64,000 nucleotides of DNA from Lentisphaeria bacterium (GTDB lineage: Bacteria; Verrucomicrobiota; Lentisphaeria; Victivallales; Victivallaceae): positions 58,866-122,865 of the forward strand of contig JAFSTC010000014.1 in NCBI GenBank assembly GCA_017450705.1, written 5' to 3'. A model generated the notes under the pieces. It saw nothing but the letters and a program-made list of their open reading frames with translations. It was not told where the DNA came from and searched no databases. A program made the translations under genes and the position numbers. This document shows, in pieces, positions 41,792 to 49,238 of the stretch. Each line of letters opens with the position of its first letter. Position 1 is the first letter of the stretch.

Positions 41792-42856
41792 ATGGCGCGT
41801 CCCCGCAACATGGCCGTGTGCCGCAAACTGGAACAGCTGATCCGCTCGGGGCGGGACAGCCGCAACGGACTTCTGCCGCCCGAACGGGTGCTGGCGGAGC
41901 GGTTCGGCACCGGGCGCAGCGTCATAAGAAGCTGTCTTTTCGAGCTGGAGGAACGGGGGATCGTGAAGCTCGTCCCCGCCCGGGGGTGGAGCATCGTCTC
42001 CCGGGGCGAGACCCGGCTGGAACGGATCCTCGTCTCCGTTCCCGGCCTGCTCCGGGAAAAGGCCTGGGAACAGCAGGCGATCCTTGCCTCCCTCTGCCGC
42101 CACGCCTCGGCGTTTTTCACGGAGGCCGTGTTTTCCTTCCTCGACCCCGGGGAAAATGCGGAAAAACTGATTTTTCAGGCGGAACGGGGAGAACTTCAGG
42201 GCGTTGTCTTTCTTGAACGGATCGCCGACGAAGCGGCGTTTGCCCGCCTCGCCCAGGCCGGGATCCCCTGCGTCGTTGTCAATCAAGAGCACGAGACGGG
42301 CGGCGTTCCCTCGTGCGGCATGGATTTTTACGACATCGGGTATCGCGGGGGCTCTCTCCTTGCGGACGCGGGGCACACCCGTCTCGGCACGGTGACGGGG
42401 GACCTCGATACACTGATCTTTTCGGAGATGCTGCGGGGGTTCCGCGACGCGCTTTCGCTCCGGGGCATTGCGCTTCCCCCCCGTTGGATCGTCGGCGCGG
42501 GACTTCAGGACGAGGAGTCGCCCGCAGTGAGAGCCATGCTCGCCGCGCCGGACCGGCCCACGGCGGTCTTCGCCATGCGCGACGGCCGGGCCGCATCGGT
42601 CTTCCGGTCGGCCCGGGAGCTGGGGCTCCGTGTGCCGGAGGATCTTTCCGTCGCAAGTTACGACGACATCACCTGGCCCGGCGCGAAGGAGAAGGATCTC
42701 ACCACCTTTTGCGAGGACATCGAGGGCATGACCCGGGCCGCCGTGGAGATGCTGCGGGACTGGAACGAAACCGGCGTCCCGCCCGTCTCCCGGAAGATCC
42801 GCACCGAACTGATCGGCCGCGGGAGCGTCACAGCCCCAGCAGCCGCACCGCGTTGA
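41792..42856 (+). CDS. GntR-type regulator with LacI-like sensor domain
   Basis: A 354-residue repressor-like protein. The N-terminal winged helix (about 8-70) reads NGLLPPERVLAERFGTGRSV, then IRSCLFELEERGIVKLVPARGW. The rest (80-345) is a periplasmic-binding-protein-like sensor: GIPCVVVNQEH, DFYDIGYRGGSLLADAGHTR, PTAVFAMRDGRAAS and VPEDLSVASYDD. This layout (AraR-like) usually represses sugar-catabolic genes until a sugar binds. The open frame extends far upstream, but the ATG at 41792 follows the promoter and site. Its last 29 bp overlap the convergent amidohydrolase gene. The effector is unknown. Confidence 0.9.
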   Translation: MARPRNMAVCRKLEQLIRSGRDSRNGLLPPERVLAERFGTGRSVIRSCLFELEERGIVKLVPARGWSIVSRGETRLERILVSVPGLLREKAWEQQAILASLCRHASAFFTEAVFSFLDPGENAEKLIFQAERGELQGVVFLERIADEAAFARLAQAGIPCVVVNQEHETGGVPSCGMDFYDIGYRGGSLLADAGHTRLGTVTGDLDTLIFSEMLRGFRDALSLRGIALPPRWIVGAGLQDEESPAVRAMLAAPDRPTAVFAMRDGRAASVFRSARELGLRVPEDLSVASYDDITWPGAKEKDLTTFCEDIEGMTRAAVEMLRDWNETGVPPVSRKIRTELIGRGSVTAPAAAPR

Positions 42857-43709
42857 GGTGCGTGACCTTGTCGAAGATCTCCTGCGGGATCTTCCCCTCG
42901 GTCCGCAGTTTTTCGAGGAACGCCTTGAGCTCGTAGGCCCGGGGCTGTTCCACCGCGGAACAGATGTCCAGACCGTAGAGCAGACGGTCCTGGAATTCCG
43001 TCAGGAACTTCACCGCGTATTCCGGATCCCGGGTCAGCGCCATGGCGCCGGAGGCGGCCGAGAGATCGCCGTACAGATTGGGATACCGGCGGAAAAGTTT
43101 GGGCAGCACCCCCTCCTGCACGATCTTCCTCGGACGGGTCAGCGCCCGCTCGAAGGGGGTCTCCAGCACCGAGATCTCGGACCAGAACCCGTGGGAGTGC
43201 CCCAGTATTTTGAGTTTGGGATAGTTTTGGAGCGTCTCCTCCAGCCCGGGCAGTCCCGGCTCGTCGACGAGCCCGTAGTAATCGTTCTTCCGCGGAGCCA
43301 GATGGATCGTCACGGGCAGACCGGCCTCTTCCACGGCGGCAAAGAAGTTCTGCATGAAGGGGTCGTAAAAGGGCATGTTGCAGGCGACTTCGCCCACGCC
43401 TTTCGCTCCCGCGTCCCGGTACTGTTTGAAAATGTCCGCAAGGGGAGATTTGGGACTGTTCCTCAGATACCGGGGATGCAGATTGCAGAAGGGGATGAAG
43501 CGGTCCGGGTGCTGTGACGCGATCTCCAGCACGTCCTCGTTGGAACAGGGGTAGTTGATCTCGGGACCGATCAGGGGCAGCAGACAGCCCCTGTCGATGC
43601 CGATCCGGTCGTAGCTCGCCAGAAGCGTCTCCGGCGTCGGCCACGGGACGGCGTTCTTCAGCTGGAAAAATCTCTTCCGGTAACAGTGGGCGTGGATGTC
43701 GAGAAACAT
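42828..43709 (-). CDS. Amidohydrolase family 2 protein (TIM-barrel metal hydrolase)
   Basis: A 293-residue member of the amidohydrolase-2/ACMSD-like family. Metal ligands are DIHAH (His6/His8), His136 in VTIHLAP, His171/His173 in LGHSHG, and a late Asp in YGLDICSAVE. Members hydrolyse lactones or decarboxylate cyclic acids, for example in sugar-acid breakdown. It follows the DegT aminotransferase by 23 bp on the same strand, so the two are probably cotranscribed. The neighbouring beta-glucuronidase-like GH2 makes a uronic-acid or lactone substrate plausible, but that is inference from context. Confidence 0.82.
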   Translation of the reverse strand: MFLDIHAHCYRKRFFQLKNAVPWPTPETLLASYDRIGIDRGCLLPLIGPEINYPCSNEDVLEIASQHPDRFIPFCNLHPRYLRNSPKSPLADIFKQYRDAGAKGVGEVACNMPFYDPFMQNFFAAVEEAGLPVTIHLAPRKNDYYGLVDEPGLPGLEETLQNYPKLKILGHSHGFWSEISVLETPFERALTRPRKIVQEGVLPKLFRRYPNLYGDLSAASGAMALTRDPEYAVKFLTEFQDRLLYGLDICSAVEQPRAYELKAFLEKLRTEGKIPQEIFDKVTHLNAVRLLGL

Positions 43710-43732
43710 GGGAAAAATCTCCTTGTGTTTTT

Positions 43733-45049
43733 TTAGAAGTGATAGAAAATGCCTTCCGCCTTCTCTTTCCGGTCGCCGGTCAGCAGATCCCCGTAATGCG
43801 CGGCGACTTTGCGGTAGGCGGCGATGTAAAGATCAAGCTCCTCCGGGCGGAACCGGCGGAACGAGGGCACCCCGAGCAGGCGGTCGTTGGCCGCCTCGGC
43901 CGCGGGCAGGGCGCCCGGAGGGACCGCCGCGTCGGAGGGGTCGAAAAGATTGGCCGTGGGCCGCCCCAGTCCGCCGTAGATGTCGATCCGGCTGAAGAGC
44001 GTCGAGTGATGGAGGGGCGTGTTGCAGCCGCAGGCGATGTCCCGGACGCCCTCCGCCCGGAGCGCCTCGGCGAAACGCGTGAGGGAGAGGCCTCCGAAGG
44101 CCTGCGCGTCGTAAAAGAGCTTGGCTTCGTACCACCCGGCCTTGGTGGAGTTTTCCCACTTCTCCGGGTAGTGCATGCGCAGACCCTCGATGTCTCTGAT
44201 GCCGTTCCAGAAGTATTTCATGGCCCGGTCGATCTCGGCGATCTCGCGCTCGTATTTTCCAAGCTGGCAGAGGCCCATGGCCGAGGCGATCTGATTGATC
44301 CTGTGCTTGCATCCGCCCCAGGGGAGTTTCCCCGCGCCCTCCGGGAGTTTCAAATCCTTGATCTCGCCGATCCGCTCGTAGTGGCCGAAGGTCAGGGCCT
44401 TTTCGTAGACGGCCTTGGAATTCGTGTAAAGCATGCCGCCTTCGCCGATGGAGAAGGATTTGCCGCTCATCATGGAGCAGGCGCCCACGTCTCCCATGGT
44501 CCCCAGACGGCGGCCCTTGTACCAGCCGCCCTGCGCGTGGGAGACGTCTTCGATCACCTTGATGCCGTGCCTTTTGGCGATCTCCATGATGGGATCCATG
44601 TCCGCCGGGTGGCCCAGATAGTGGACCACTACCACCGCCTTCGTCCGGGGCGTGATGTGCGCTTCGAAACTTGCGGGGTCGAGGCACAGGGTGTCCGGCT
44701 CCACGTCCGCGAAGACCACCCGGGCGCCCAGACCGACCGCGGGCAGACAGCTGGCCCAGTAGGTCAGACTGGGGCAGATGAGTTCGCAGTTCATGCCGAC
44801 GCCGACGGCGAACATCGCCTCCTGAAGCGCGCCGGTGCCGTTGGGCGAGGCCAGCGCGTACTTGACGCCCATCCACGCGGCGAATTTCTTTTCGAACTCG
44901 CGGGTGATGCCGATCCCCGACATGTCGCCCGAGCGGAGCACGGCAAGGACCGCTTCCTCCATCTCCGGCGTCACCCGGGGCCAGTGGAACATCTCCTCGT
45001 CGTACGCCGGGACCGCTTTCGGTCCTCCCAGCAGAGCCAGTTCACTCAT
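43733..45049 (-). CDS. DegT/DnrJ/EryC1/StrS-family PLP aminotransferase
   Basis: A 438-residue fold-type I PLP enzyme of the sugar aminotransferase family. The Schiff-base lysine is Lys197 in CSMMSGKSFSIGEGG, the pyridine-nitrogen Asp168 is in VIEDVSHAQGG, and TGALQEAMFAVGVG is the phosphate-side loop. Members usually aminate keto-sugars or keto-inositols. A GGGAGG site and the promoter at 45105-45133 precede the start, with a palindrome in the leader. Together with the amidohydrolase it may process an inositol- or uronate-like compound; whether it is anabolic or catabolic is unclear. Confidence 0.9.
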   Translation of the reverse strand: MSELALLGGPKAVPAYDEEMFHWPRVTPEMEEAVLAVLRSGDMSGIGITREFEKKFAAWMGVKYALASPNGTGALQEAMFAVGVGMNCELICPSLTYWASCLPAVGLGARVVFADVEPDTLCLDPASFEAHITPRTKAVVVVHYLGHPADMDPIMEIAKRHGIKVIEDVSHAQGGWYKGRRLGTMGDVGACSMMSGKSFSIGEGGMLYTNSKAVYEKALTFGHYERIGEIKDLKLPEGAGKLPWGGCKHRINQIASAMGLCQLGKYEREIAEIDRAMKYFWNGIRDIEGLRMHYPEKWENSTKAGWYEAKLFYDAQAFGGLSLTRFAEALRAEGVRDIACGCNTPLHHSTLFSRIDIYGGLGRPTANLFDPSDAAVPPGALPAAEAANDRLLGVPSFRRFRPEELDLYIAAYRKVAAHYGDLLTGDRKEKAEGIFYHF

Positions 45050-45077
45050 TTTTTTGCCTCCCGATGCGGAGCTTAAT

Positions 45078-45090
45078 AAACCATTGGTTT
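45078..45090. promoter_or_regulatory. Operator-like palindrome AAACCATTGGTTT
   Basis: A 6-1-6 perfect palindrome located just after the predicted start of the DegT transcript (minus strand). The half-site TGGTTT recurs at 49198-49219 in the same relation to a promoter. It is a good candidate for binding by one of the two GntR/LacI-type regulators. Confidence 0.55.
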
Positions 45091-45104
45091 TTTATTTCCG
45101 GTAT

Positions 45105-45133
45105 AATCTACTCCCGTCTTCCGCAAAAGTCAA
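45105..45133 (-). promoter_or_regulatory. Promoter of the DegT-amidohydrolase operon
   Basis: Minus strand TTGACT (complement of 45128-45133), 17 bp, TAGATT (complement of 45105-45110). The first ten spacer bases, TTTGCGGAAG, are identical to those of the promoter at 49165-49193. Confidence 0.65.
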
Positions 45134-45153
45134 GCGAATTTCGCGGCGGGACG

Positions 45154-45182
45154 TTGCAAAATCCTTCCTCCGGGGGTACAGT
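45154..45182 (+). promoter_or_regulatory. Promoter of the Dabb-GH2 operon
   Basis: TTGCAA (45154-45159), 17 bp, TACAGT (45177-45182), about 40 bp before the Dabb gene's GGGAGGA site. A TATAAT at 45102-45107 on this strand lacks a proper -35. Confidence 0.5.
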
Positions 45183-45225
45183 AAGGGGACGACAAGGACA
45201 GTACCGTCGACAAGGGAGGAACATC

Positions 45226-45528
45226 ATGGTTCGACATATCATTCTGTGGAAGATCAAGGACGAATTCACCGAGGCCGAGAAGACGATGATCCGGGCCGGG
45301 ATCAAGTCCGGTCTGGAGGGGCTGGCGGGCGTCATCCCGGGACTGGTGGAGATCAAGGTCAAAATTGCCGGTCTCGCCGGCTCCACCGCCGACGCCATGC
45401 TGGATTCGACCTTCACCGACGAGGCCGCGCTTGCGGCCTACGCCGTGCATCCGGCCCACAAGGCCGCGGCCAGCAGCAAGGTGCGCCCCTTCGTGCAGAC
45501 CAGGCTGTGCCTCAATTTCGAAGTTTGA
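45226..45528 (+). CDS. Dabb-family stress-responsive alpha/beta-barrel protein
   Basis: A 100-residue protein that starts MVRHIILWKIKDEFTEAEKT and contains VIPGLVEIKVKI and TFTDEAALAAYAVHPAHKAA, the pattern of the Dabb (stress-responsive A/B barrel) family. These form small dimeric ferredoxin-like barrels, sometimes acting as cyclases or in sugar-acid or aromatic catabolism. The ATG at 45226 has a GGGAGGA site; the longer frame upstream overlaps the promoter. It lies 26 bp before the GH2 gene and is likely cotranscribed with it. The specific role is unknown. Confidence 0.88.
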   Translation: MVRHIILWKIKDEFTEAEKTMIRAGIKSGLEGLAGVIPGLVEIKVKIAGLAGSTADAMLDSTFTDEAALAAYAVHPAHKAAASSKVRPFVQTRLCLNFEV

Positions 45529-45554
45529 ACTTGTAAAGGACGGGGAAAAGCAAC

Positions 45555-47195
45555 ATGATCTCTCTCGACGGTTTCTGGGATTTCGGTTTCGTCGGCGAAC
45601 TGGAACAATACAAGGGCGCATCGGCGGTGCGCTTCACGACGACGCTCCCCGTGCCGGGGTGTTTCGACTTGGAGCCGGGGTTCAAACTCCGGCGGGGCGT
45701 GGGCGTCTACCGCACGCGCGTCGCCATCGGCGGGCCCGTCACGCTCCGTCTGGAGGGCCTCGGGCCCAAGGCGGAGATCCTGTGGGACGGCCAGCGGGTC
45801 GGGGAATATGACTTGCCCTTCTCGCGGGCGGAGTACCGCTTCGACGCGGGGGAGGAAAAGGAGCACACGCTTCTCATCGCCGTGGACAACCGGGCCGACG
45901 ACTCCCACGACTCCCTCTTCCCCGGCTTCTACGACTTCTACCGCCACGGCGGCATCTACCGCTCCGTCGCCGTCGAACGCACGCCCACTTGGGAGATCTC
46001 TTACGTGAAAGTCATTCCCCGCGACCTCGCCGCCGGGACCGCCGACGTCACCGTGGAACTGGCGGGAGCTTTCCCCGCCGAAGCGGAGATCGCCTTTTCC
46101 TTCGACGGCAAGCCGCCCGTTTCCCGGAAGCTCTCCGGCGGGAAGGGGACATTCACTTTGACCGTCCCCGACTGCCGGCTCTGGAGCCCCGAGTCGCCCC
46201 ATCTCCACCGCCTGACCGTTTCGGCGGGGGAACATGTCTTCGAAACCACGTTCGGCATGCGCACCGTCGAAGCCCGGGCGGGACAGCTTTTCGTCAACGG
46301 GAAACCCGTCAAGCTTTTGGGCTACAACCGCCACGACTGCCACCCCGATTTCGGCTACGCCGTGCCCGAGACCCTCGTCAGGCGCGATCTCGAATTGATC
46401 CGCGCTCAGGGCTGCAACTTCATCCGGGGCTGTCACTATCCCCAGAGCGAGACCGTGCTGGACTGGTGTGACAAACTCGGCATCTTCGTCTGGGAGGAGT
46501 CCATGGGCTGGGGTAACGGCGAGAAGGATCTCACAAGTGAGCTCTTCCGCGCCCGTCAGCGCGAGCAGACCCGGCGCATGGCCCGCAAGAGCGTCAACCA
46601 CCCCTGCGTCATTCTGCAGGGCTTCATGAACGAACTCCGCAGCGACCTCGAGTGCGGCCGCACCCTCGTGCGGGAGCTGGCCGCGATCCTGAAGGAGGAG
46701 GACGGTTCGCGGCCCGTCACCTTCGCCTGCAACATGCCCTTCGAAGACATTTCCATGCCGGAGGTCGACGTGCTCTCGTTCAACATCTACCCCGGGTGGT
46801 ACGTCAACTCTCAGATGAGCGACGTCCAGCAGTTCGACGCCGAGGGGCTGGAAAAGGCTCTGCGGAAATACGAGACGATCGCAGAAAAGCCCGAGTATAA
46901 AGAGAAGCCCTTCATCATCAGCGAGATCGGCGGCGCGGCGCTGCCCGGCTGGCACGGCGACGTGCGCTGGACCGAGGAGTATCAGGCGGATCTGGCCTGC
47001 GCCGTCTTCCGCCACGTGCTGGAGACGGCGCGGTGCACCGGCGTTGCGGTCTGGATGTTCTGCGACACCCGCAGTTTCAACGACTACCGCATCCCCGCCC
47101 GTCCCCGGGGCTTCAACAACAAGGGCCTCATGGACGAGTACCGCCGTCCCAAAATGGCGTGGAACGCTGTCGCGAAACTCCTGAAAAACCGCTGA
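45555..47195 (+). CDS. Glycoside hydrolase family 2, beta-glucuronidase-like
   Basis: A 546-residue GH2 enzyme with sugar-binding (1-140), immunoglobulin-like (145-240) and TIM-barrel (245-546) domains. Acid/base is Glu360 in GFMNELRSD; the nucleophile is Glu457 in ISEIGG. Near the C-terminus RGFNNKGLMDEYRRPK gives an N-x-K motif (Asn521, Lys523), equivalent to the residues that bind the uronate carboxylate in beta-glucuronidases. The length also fits bacterial GUS better than LacZ. There is no signal peptide, so it acts in the cytoplasm on glucuronides or short uronate-containing oligosaccharides. Galacturonidase or plain galactosidase activity remains possible. Confidence 0.85.
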   Translation: MISLDGFWDFGFVGELEQYKGASAVRFTTTLPVPGCFDLEPGFKLRRGVGVYRTRVAIGGPVTLRLEGLGPKAEILWDGQRVGEYDLPFSRAEYRFDAGEEKEHTLLIAVDNRADDSHDSLFPGFYDFYRHGGIYRSVAVERTPTWEISYVKVIPRDLAAGTADVTVELAGAFPAEAEIAFSFDGKPPVSRKLSGGKGTFTLTVPDCRLWSPESPHLHRLTVSAGEHVFETTFGMRTVEARAGQLFVNGKPVKLLGYNRHDCHPDFGYAVPETLVRRDLELIRAQGCNFIRGCHYPQSETVLDWCDKLGIFVWEESMGWGNGEKDLTSELFRARQREQTRRMARKSVNHPCVILQGFMNELRSDLECGRTLVRELAAILKEEDGSRPVTFACNMPFEDISMPEVDVLSFNIYPGWYVNSQMSDVQQFDAEGLEKALRKYETIAEKPEYKEKPFIISEIGGAALPGWHGDVRWTEEYQADLACAVFRHVLETARCTGVAVWMFCDTRSFNDYRIPARPRGFNNKGLMDEYRRPKMAWNAVAKLLKNR

Positions 47196-47216
47196 ACCCC
47201 GGGCCGCCGGAGGCGG

Positions 47217-48626
47217 TCACTTGCCGAAGAAGGCGATGGGGATTTGTCCCATGCGCTCGGCGATGTCCGGCAGCAGATCGAGCACGCTTTGCAAGTCTTG
47301 CTGCCGCACGCAGCAGAGCCGGAGATATGCCCCGTCCCCGGTGACGGCGCTGAGGACGGCCGGTCCGTTGTTCTTCACCGAGAGACAGAGCATCCGGACG
47401 CCCGCCAGGGAGATCTCCCGCTTCCGCCGCAGAGGGCGCTTTTCCGTCAGCCGCAGTTCCCGCAGATCCAGCAGAAGCGATCCCGGGAATCCGAGGAAAA
47501 AGACGGTCTCGTGAAGGAGCGCCCAAAAAAAGAGCAGACCGTTCCGGAGCCAGAGCGCCGCCGCAAGGAAGCCTGCGCCCAGAAGAAGGTTCACGACGGC
47601 TGAAAATCGGGGCTGGCGGAACCGCAGGAAACGCCCGTCGACCCATTCCGGCGGACCCGTGACGCCCGCCCGGCCCGCGGTCCGGTGCTCCGGCGGCGGG
47701 GATGCGGGATGCGCCGCCGCATAAACGCGCAGTTTTTCCGGAATGAAAAGCCTGTCCCTCCGCCGGATCAGAAACGCGAAAACGCCCAGCACGGCCGCCA
47801 GACCCCCGAAACACGCCGCGGGTCCGGCGTAGCGGAGCAGTCCCCAGTGACCGCGGTACCACAGCATCGCCGCCGAACGGGCGGGGTTGGCCGGATCCAC
47901 GAGGATCTTGCGCGGCGTCCCGGGTTTGATCCAGTCGGGGAAGTATTGGTTGTCATATAAAATGCGGTCCCCCGTATATTGCCGCCCCCGGAAGCGGTAG
48001 CTGTAGGCGATTTTGGAAACGGTCCCTCCTGACCGGTCTTTGCACAGGTCGTTCCTCTCGATGACGCCGGGGACCTGCGTCCAGCGGTGGATGCGGATAT
48101 CCCAGATCAGGGGGTCGGCGAGAAACGCCGCCCCCGCGCCGCCCAGCAGAAGGATCCACAGCACCATAGCGATCCTGTCGATTTTCCGGCTTTTTCGGAG
48201 CATTTCCCGGAGCCAGTCGTCCGGCGAAACGGGCGCTTCCTGTCCGACCGGCCGGATCTTCTCCTCCAGAAACGCGATGATCTCCCGCCGGGCTCCGCCT
48301 GTGAAACCGGAGAGCACCCATTCGCGCCGTCGGCCGGAAACCATGACGAAGCGCACGGTGCTGCCCAAAACAACTTCGAACCGCATGACCTCACGCCAGA
48401 CGACGCACGACACGGGCACGCCGCAGACGCGCAAGACGCCCGACTCCCCGTCGAGGCGGAGACGCCAGTACAGCAGCAGTGCGGGAAGTTCCGCCCAGAG
48501 CCAATTCGGCCACCCGGGAAGGTCCCCGCATATCATGGCCGCGATCGGCACAAGGGGAAGCACCGCGAACAGGCCCGCCGCCAGACGGGTGTCGTAAACT
48601 TTGGCATCACCTGCGGGGCGAACCAT
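47217..48626 (-). CDS. DUF3592-containing membrane protein
   Basis: A 469-residue protein with about six to seven hydrophobic segments (pairs near 15-55, then around 155-172, 278-298 and 350-385). Between two of them is an extracytoplasmic DUF3592 domain: WTQVPGVIERND, ISYSYRFRGRQYTG-like strands (read as IAYSYRFRGRQYTGDR), then PGTPRKILVDPANPARS. GGGAGG lies 8 nt before the ATG. It is 51 bp downstream of the ASRT-family gene and convergent with GH2. The family has no known biochemical function; a sensing or envelope role is only a guess. Confidence 0.75.
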   Translation of the reverse strand: MVRPAGDAKVYDTRLAAGLFAVLPLVPIAAMICGDLPGWPNWLWAELPALLLYWRLRLDGESGVLRVCGVPVSCVVWREVMRFEVVLGSTVRFVMVSGRRREWVLSGFTGGARREIIAFLEEKIRPVGQEAPVSPDDWLREMLRKSRKIDRIAMVLWILLLGGAGAAFLADPLIWDIRIHRWTQVPGVIERNDLCKDRSGGTVSKIAYSYRFRGRQYTGDRILYDNQYFPDWIKPGTPRKILVDPANPARSAAMLWYRGHWGLLRYAGPAACFGGLAAVLGVFAFLIRRRDRLFIPEKLRVYAAAHPASPPPEHRTAGRAGVTGPPEWVDGRFLRFRQPRFSAVVNLLLGAGFLAAALWLRNGLLFFWALLHETVFFLGFPGSLLLDLRELRLTEKRPLRRKREISLAGVRMLCLSVKNNGPAVLSAVTGDGAYLRLCCVRQQDLQSVLDLLPDIAERMGQIPIAFFGK

Positions 48627-48677
48627 GATCCCGGCCTCCCTTTTCCGGGGAAAACGATCGAAAACTGCGCTTGCGCC

Positions 48678-49049
48678 TTACTCGGCGTAGCCGACGCCCA
48701 CGTAGTAGGCCATGGCCTCCTGCGTGGTGTCGAGGCGGCCGAATTGGCACACCACGGGGCGCGAGGAGGTGATCCGCAGCGCGTACTGGGTGAGCTTGGG
48801 GATCACCGCGCCGCCCATGTCTTCGGGCTTGTCCAGCCGGAAGGAGAGGATCCGCTCCGCCGGGATCGTCTTTCTGATGTTTTTGATCGGCTCCCGGTCG
48901 CTGAAGTAGACGTCGATGACGCTCTCCACAGCTTCCTGAGACGTGTTGAAGATCATCAGCGCCTCGTGGGACTCCATTTTGTCCGATTTTTTCGGCTCGG
49001 GCAGATACCCGTCCGCGAAATACCACACCTTTTTTCCGCCTTCGGCCAT
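48678..49049 (-). CDS. ASRT-family protein (sensory-rhodopsin-transducer-like)
   Basis: A 123-residue beta-sandwich protein matching the family of the Anabaena sensory rhodopsin transducer: VWYFADGYLPE at the start, SHEALMIFNTS, VYFSDREPIKNIRKTIPAER, and FGRLDTTQEAMAYYVGVGYA at the end. Most members occur without rhodopsins next to sugar-catabolic genes and are thought to bind carbohydrate or DNA as tetramers. The ATG at 49049 follows GGAAAG; an in-frame start upstream lies across the promoter region. Here it sits in a carbohydrate region, divergent from a GntR-controlled operon, so a regulatory or sugar-sensing role is inferred. Confidence 0.8.
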   Translation of the reverse strand: MAEGGKKVWYFADGYLPEPKKSDKMESHEALMIFNTSQEAVESVIDVYFSDREPIKNIRKTIPAERILSFRLDKPEDMGGAVIPKLTQYALRITSSRPVVCQFGRLDTTQEAMAYYVGVGYAE

Positions 49050-49097
49050 TTGTCTTTCCTCCCGTAGATGTTCCGGCGGCCCCTGCCGCCCGTCCCT

Positions 49098-49126
49098 AAT
49101 ATACACGGCCTCCCGGGTTTTGTCCA
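49098..49126 (-). promoter_or_regulatory. Promoter of the ASRT-DUF3592 genes
   Basis: Minus strand TGGACA (complement of 49121-49126), 17 bp, TATATT (complement of 49098-49103), about 45 bp before the ATG at 49049. Confidence 0.6.
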
Positions 49127-49164
49127 CGGTTCTTGAGAAAAACCGTTTTTTTTCGGTCCGGCGT

Positions 49165-49193
49165 TTGACATTTGCGGAAGGCGCGCTTATATT
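49165..49193 (+). promoter_or_regulatory. Consensus promoter of the hydrolase-GntR operon
   Basis: TTGACA (49165-49170), 17 bp beginning TTTGCGGAAG, TATATT (49188-49193). It is the best match to consensus in the window and lies immediately before the operator at 49198. Confidence 0.8.
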
Positions 49194-49197
49194 TTAG

Positions 49198-49219
49198 TGG
49201 TTTAAACCAGTGTAAACCA
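49198..49219. promoter_or_regulatory. Operator-like palindrome with repeated TAAACCA half-sites
   Basis: TGGTTTAAACCA (49198-49209) is a perfect 12-bp palindrome. The half-site TAAACCA at 49203-49209 recurs at 49213-49219, ten bases (one helical turn) away. It covers the predicted transcription start, as expected of a repressor site, and the regulator at 50464 is in the same operon, so autoregulation is likely. Confidence 0.65.
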
Positions 49220-49238
49220 TAAAAGGGGGGATGGAAAA

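Noticed and set aside
45102..45107. TATAAT as a plus-strand -10 for the Dabb gene
   Set aside because: No -35 at proper distance, and the start would lie within the minus-strand promoter; TTGCAA-17-TACAGT at 45154-45182 is preferred.
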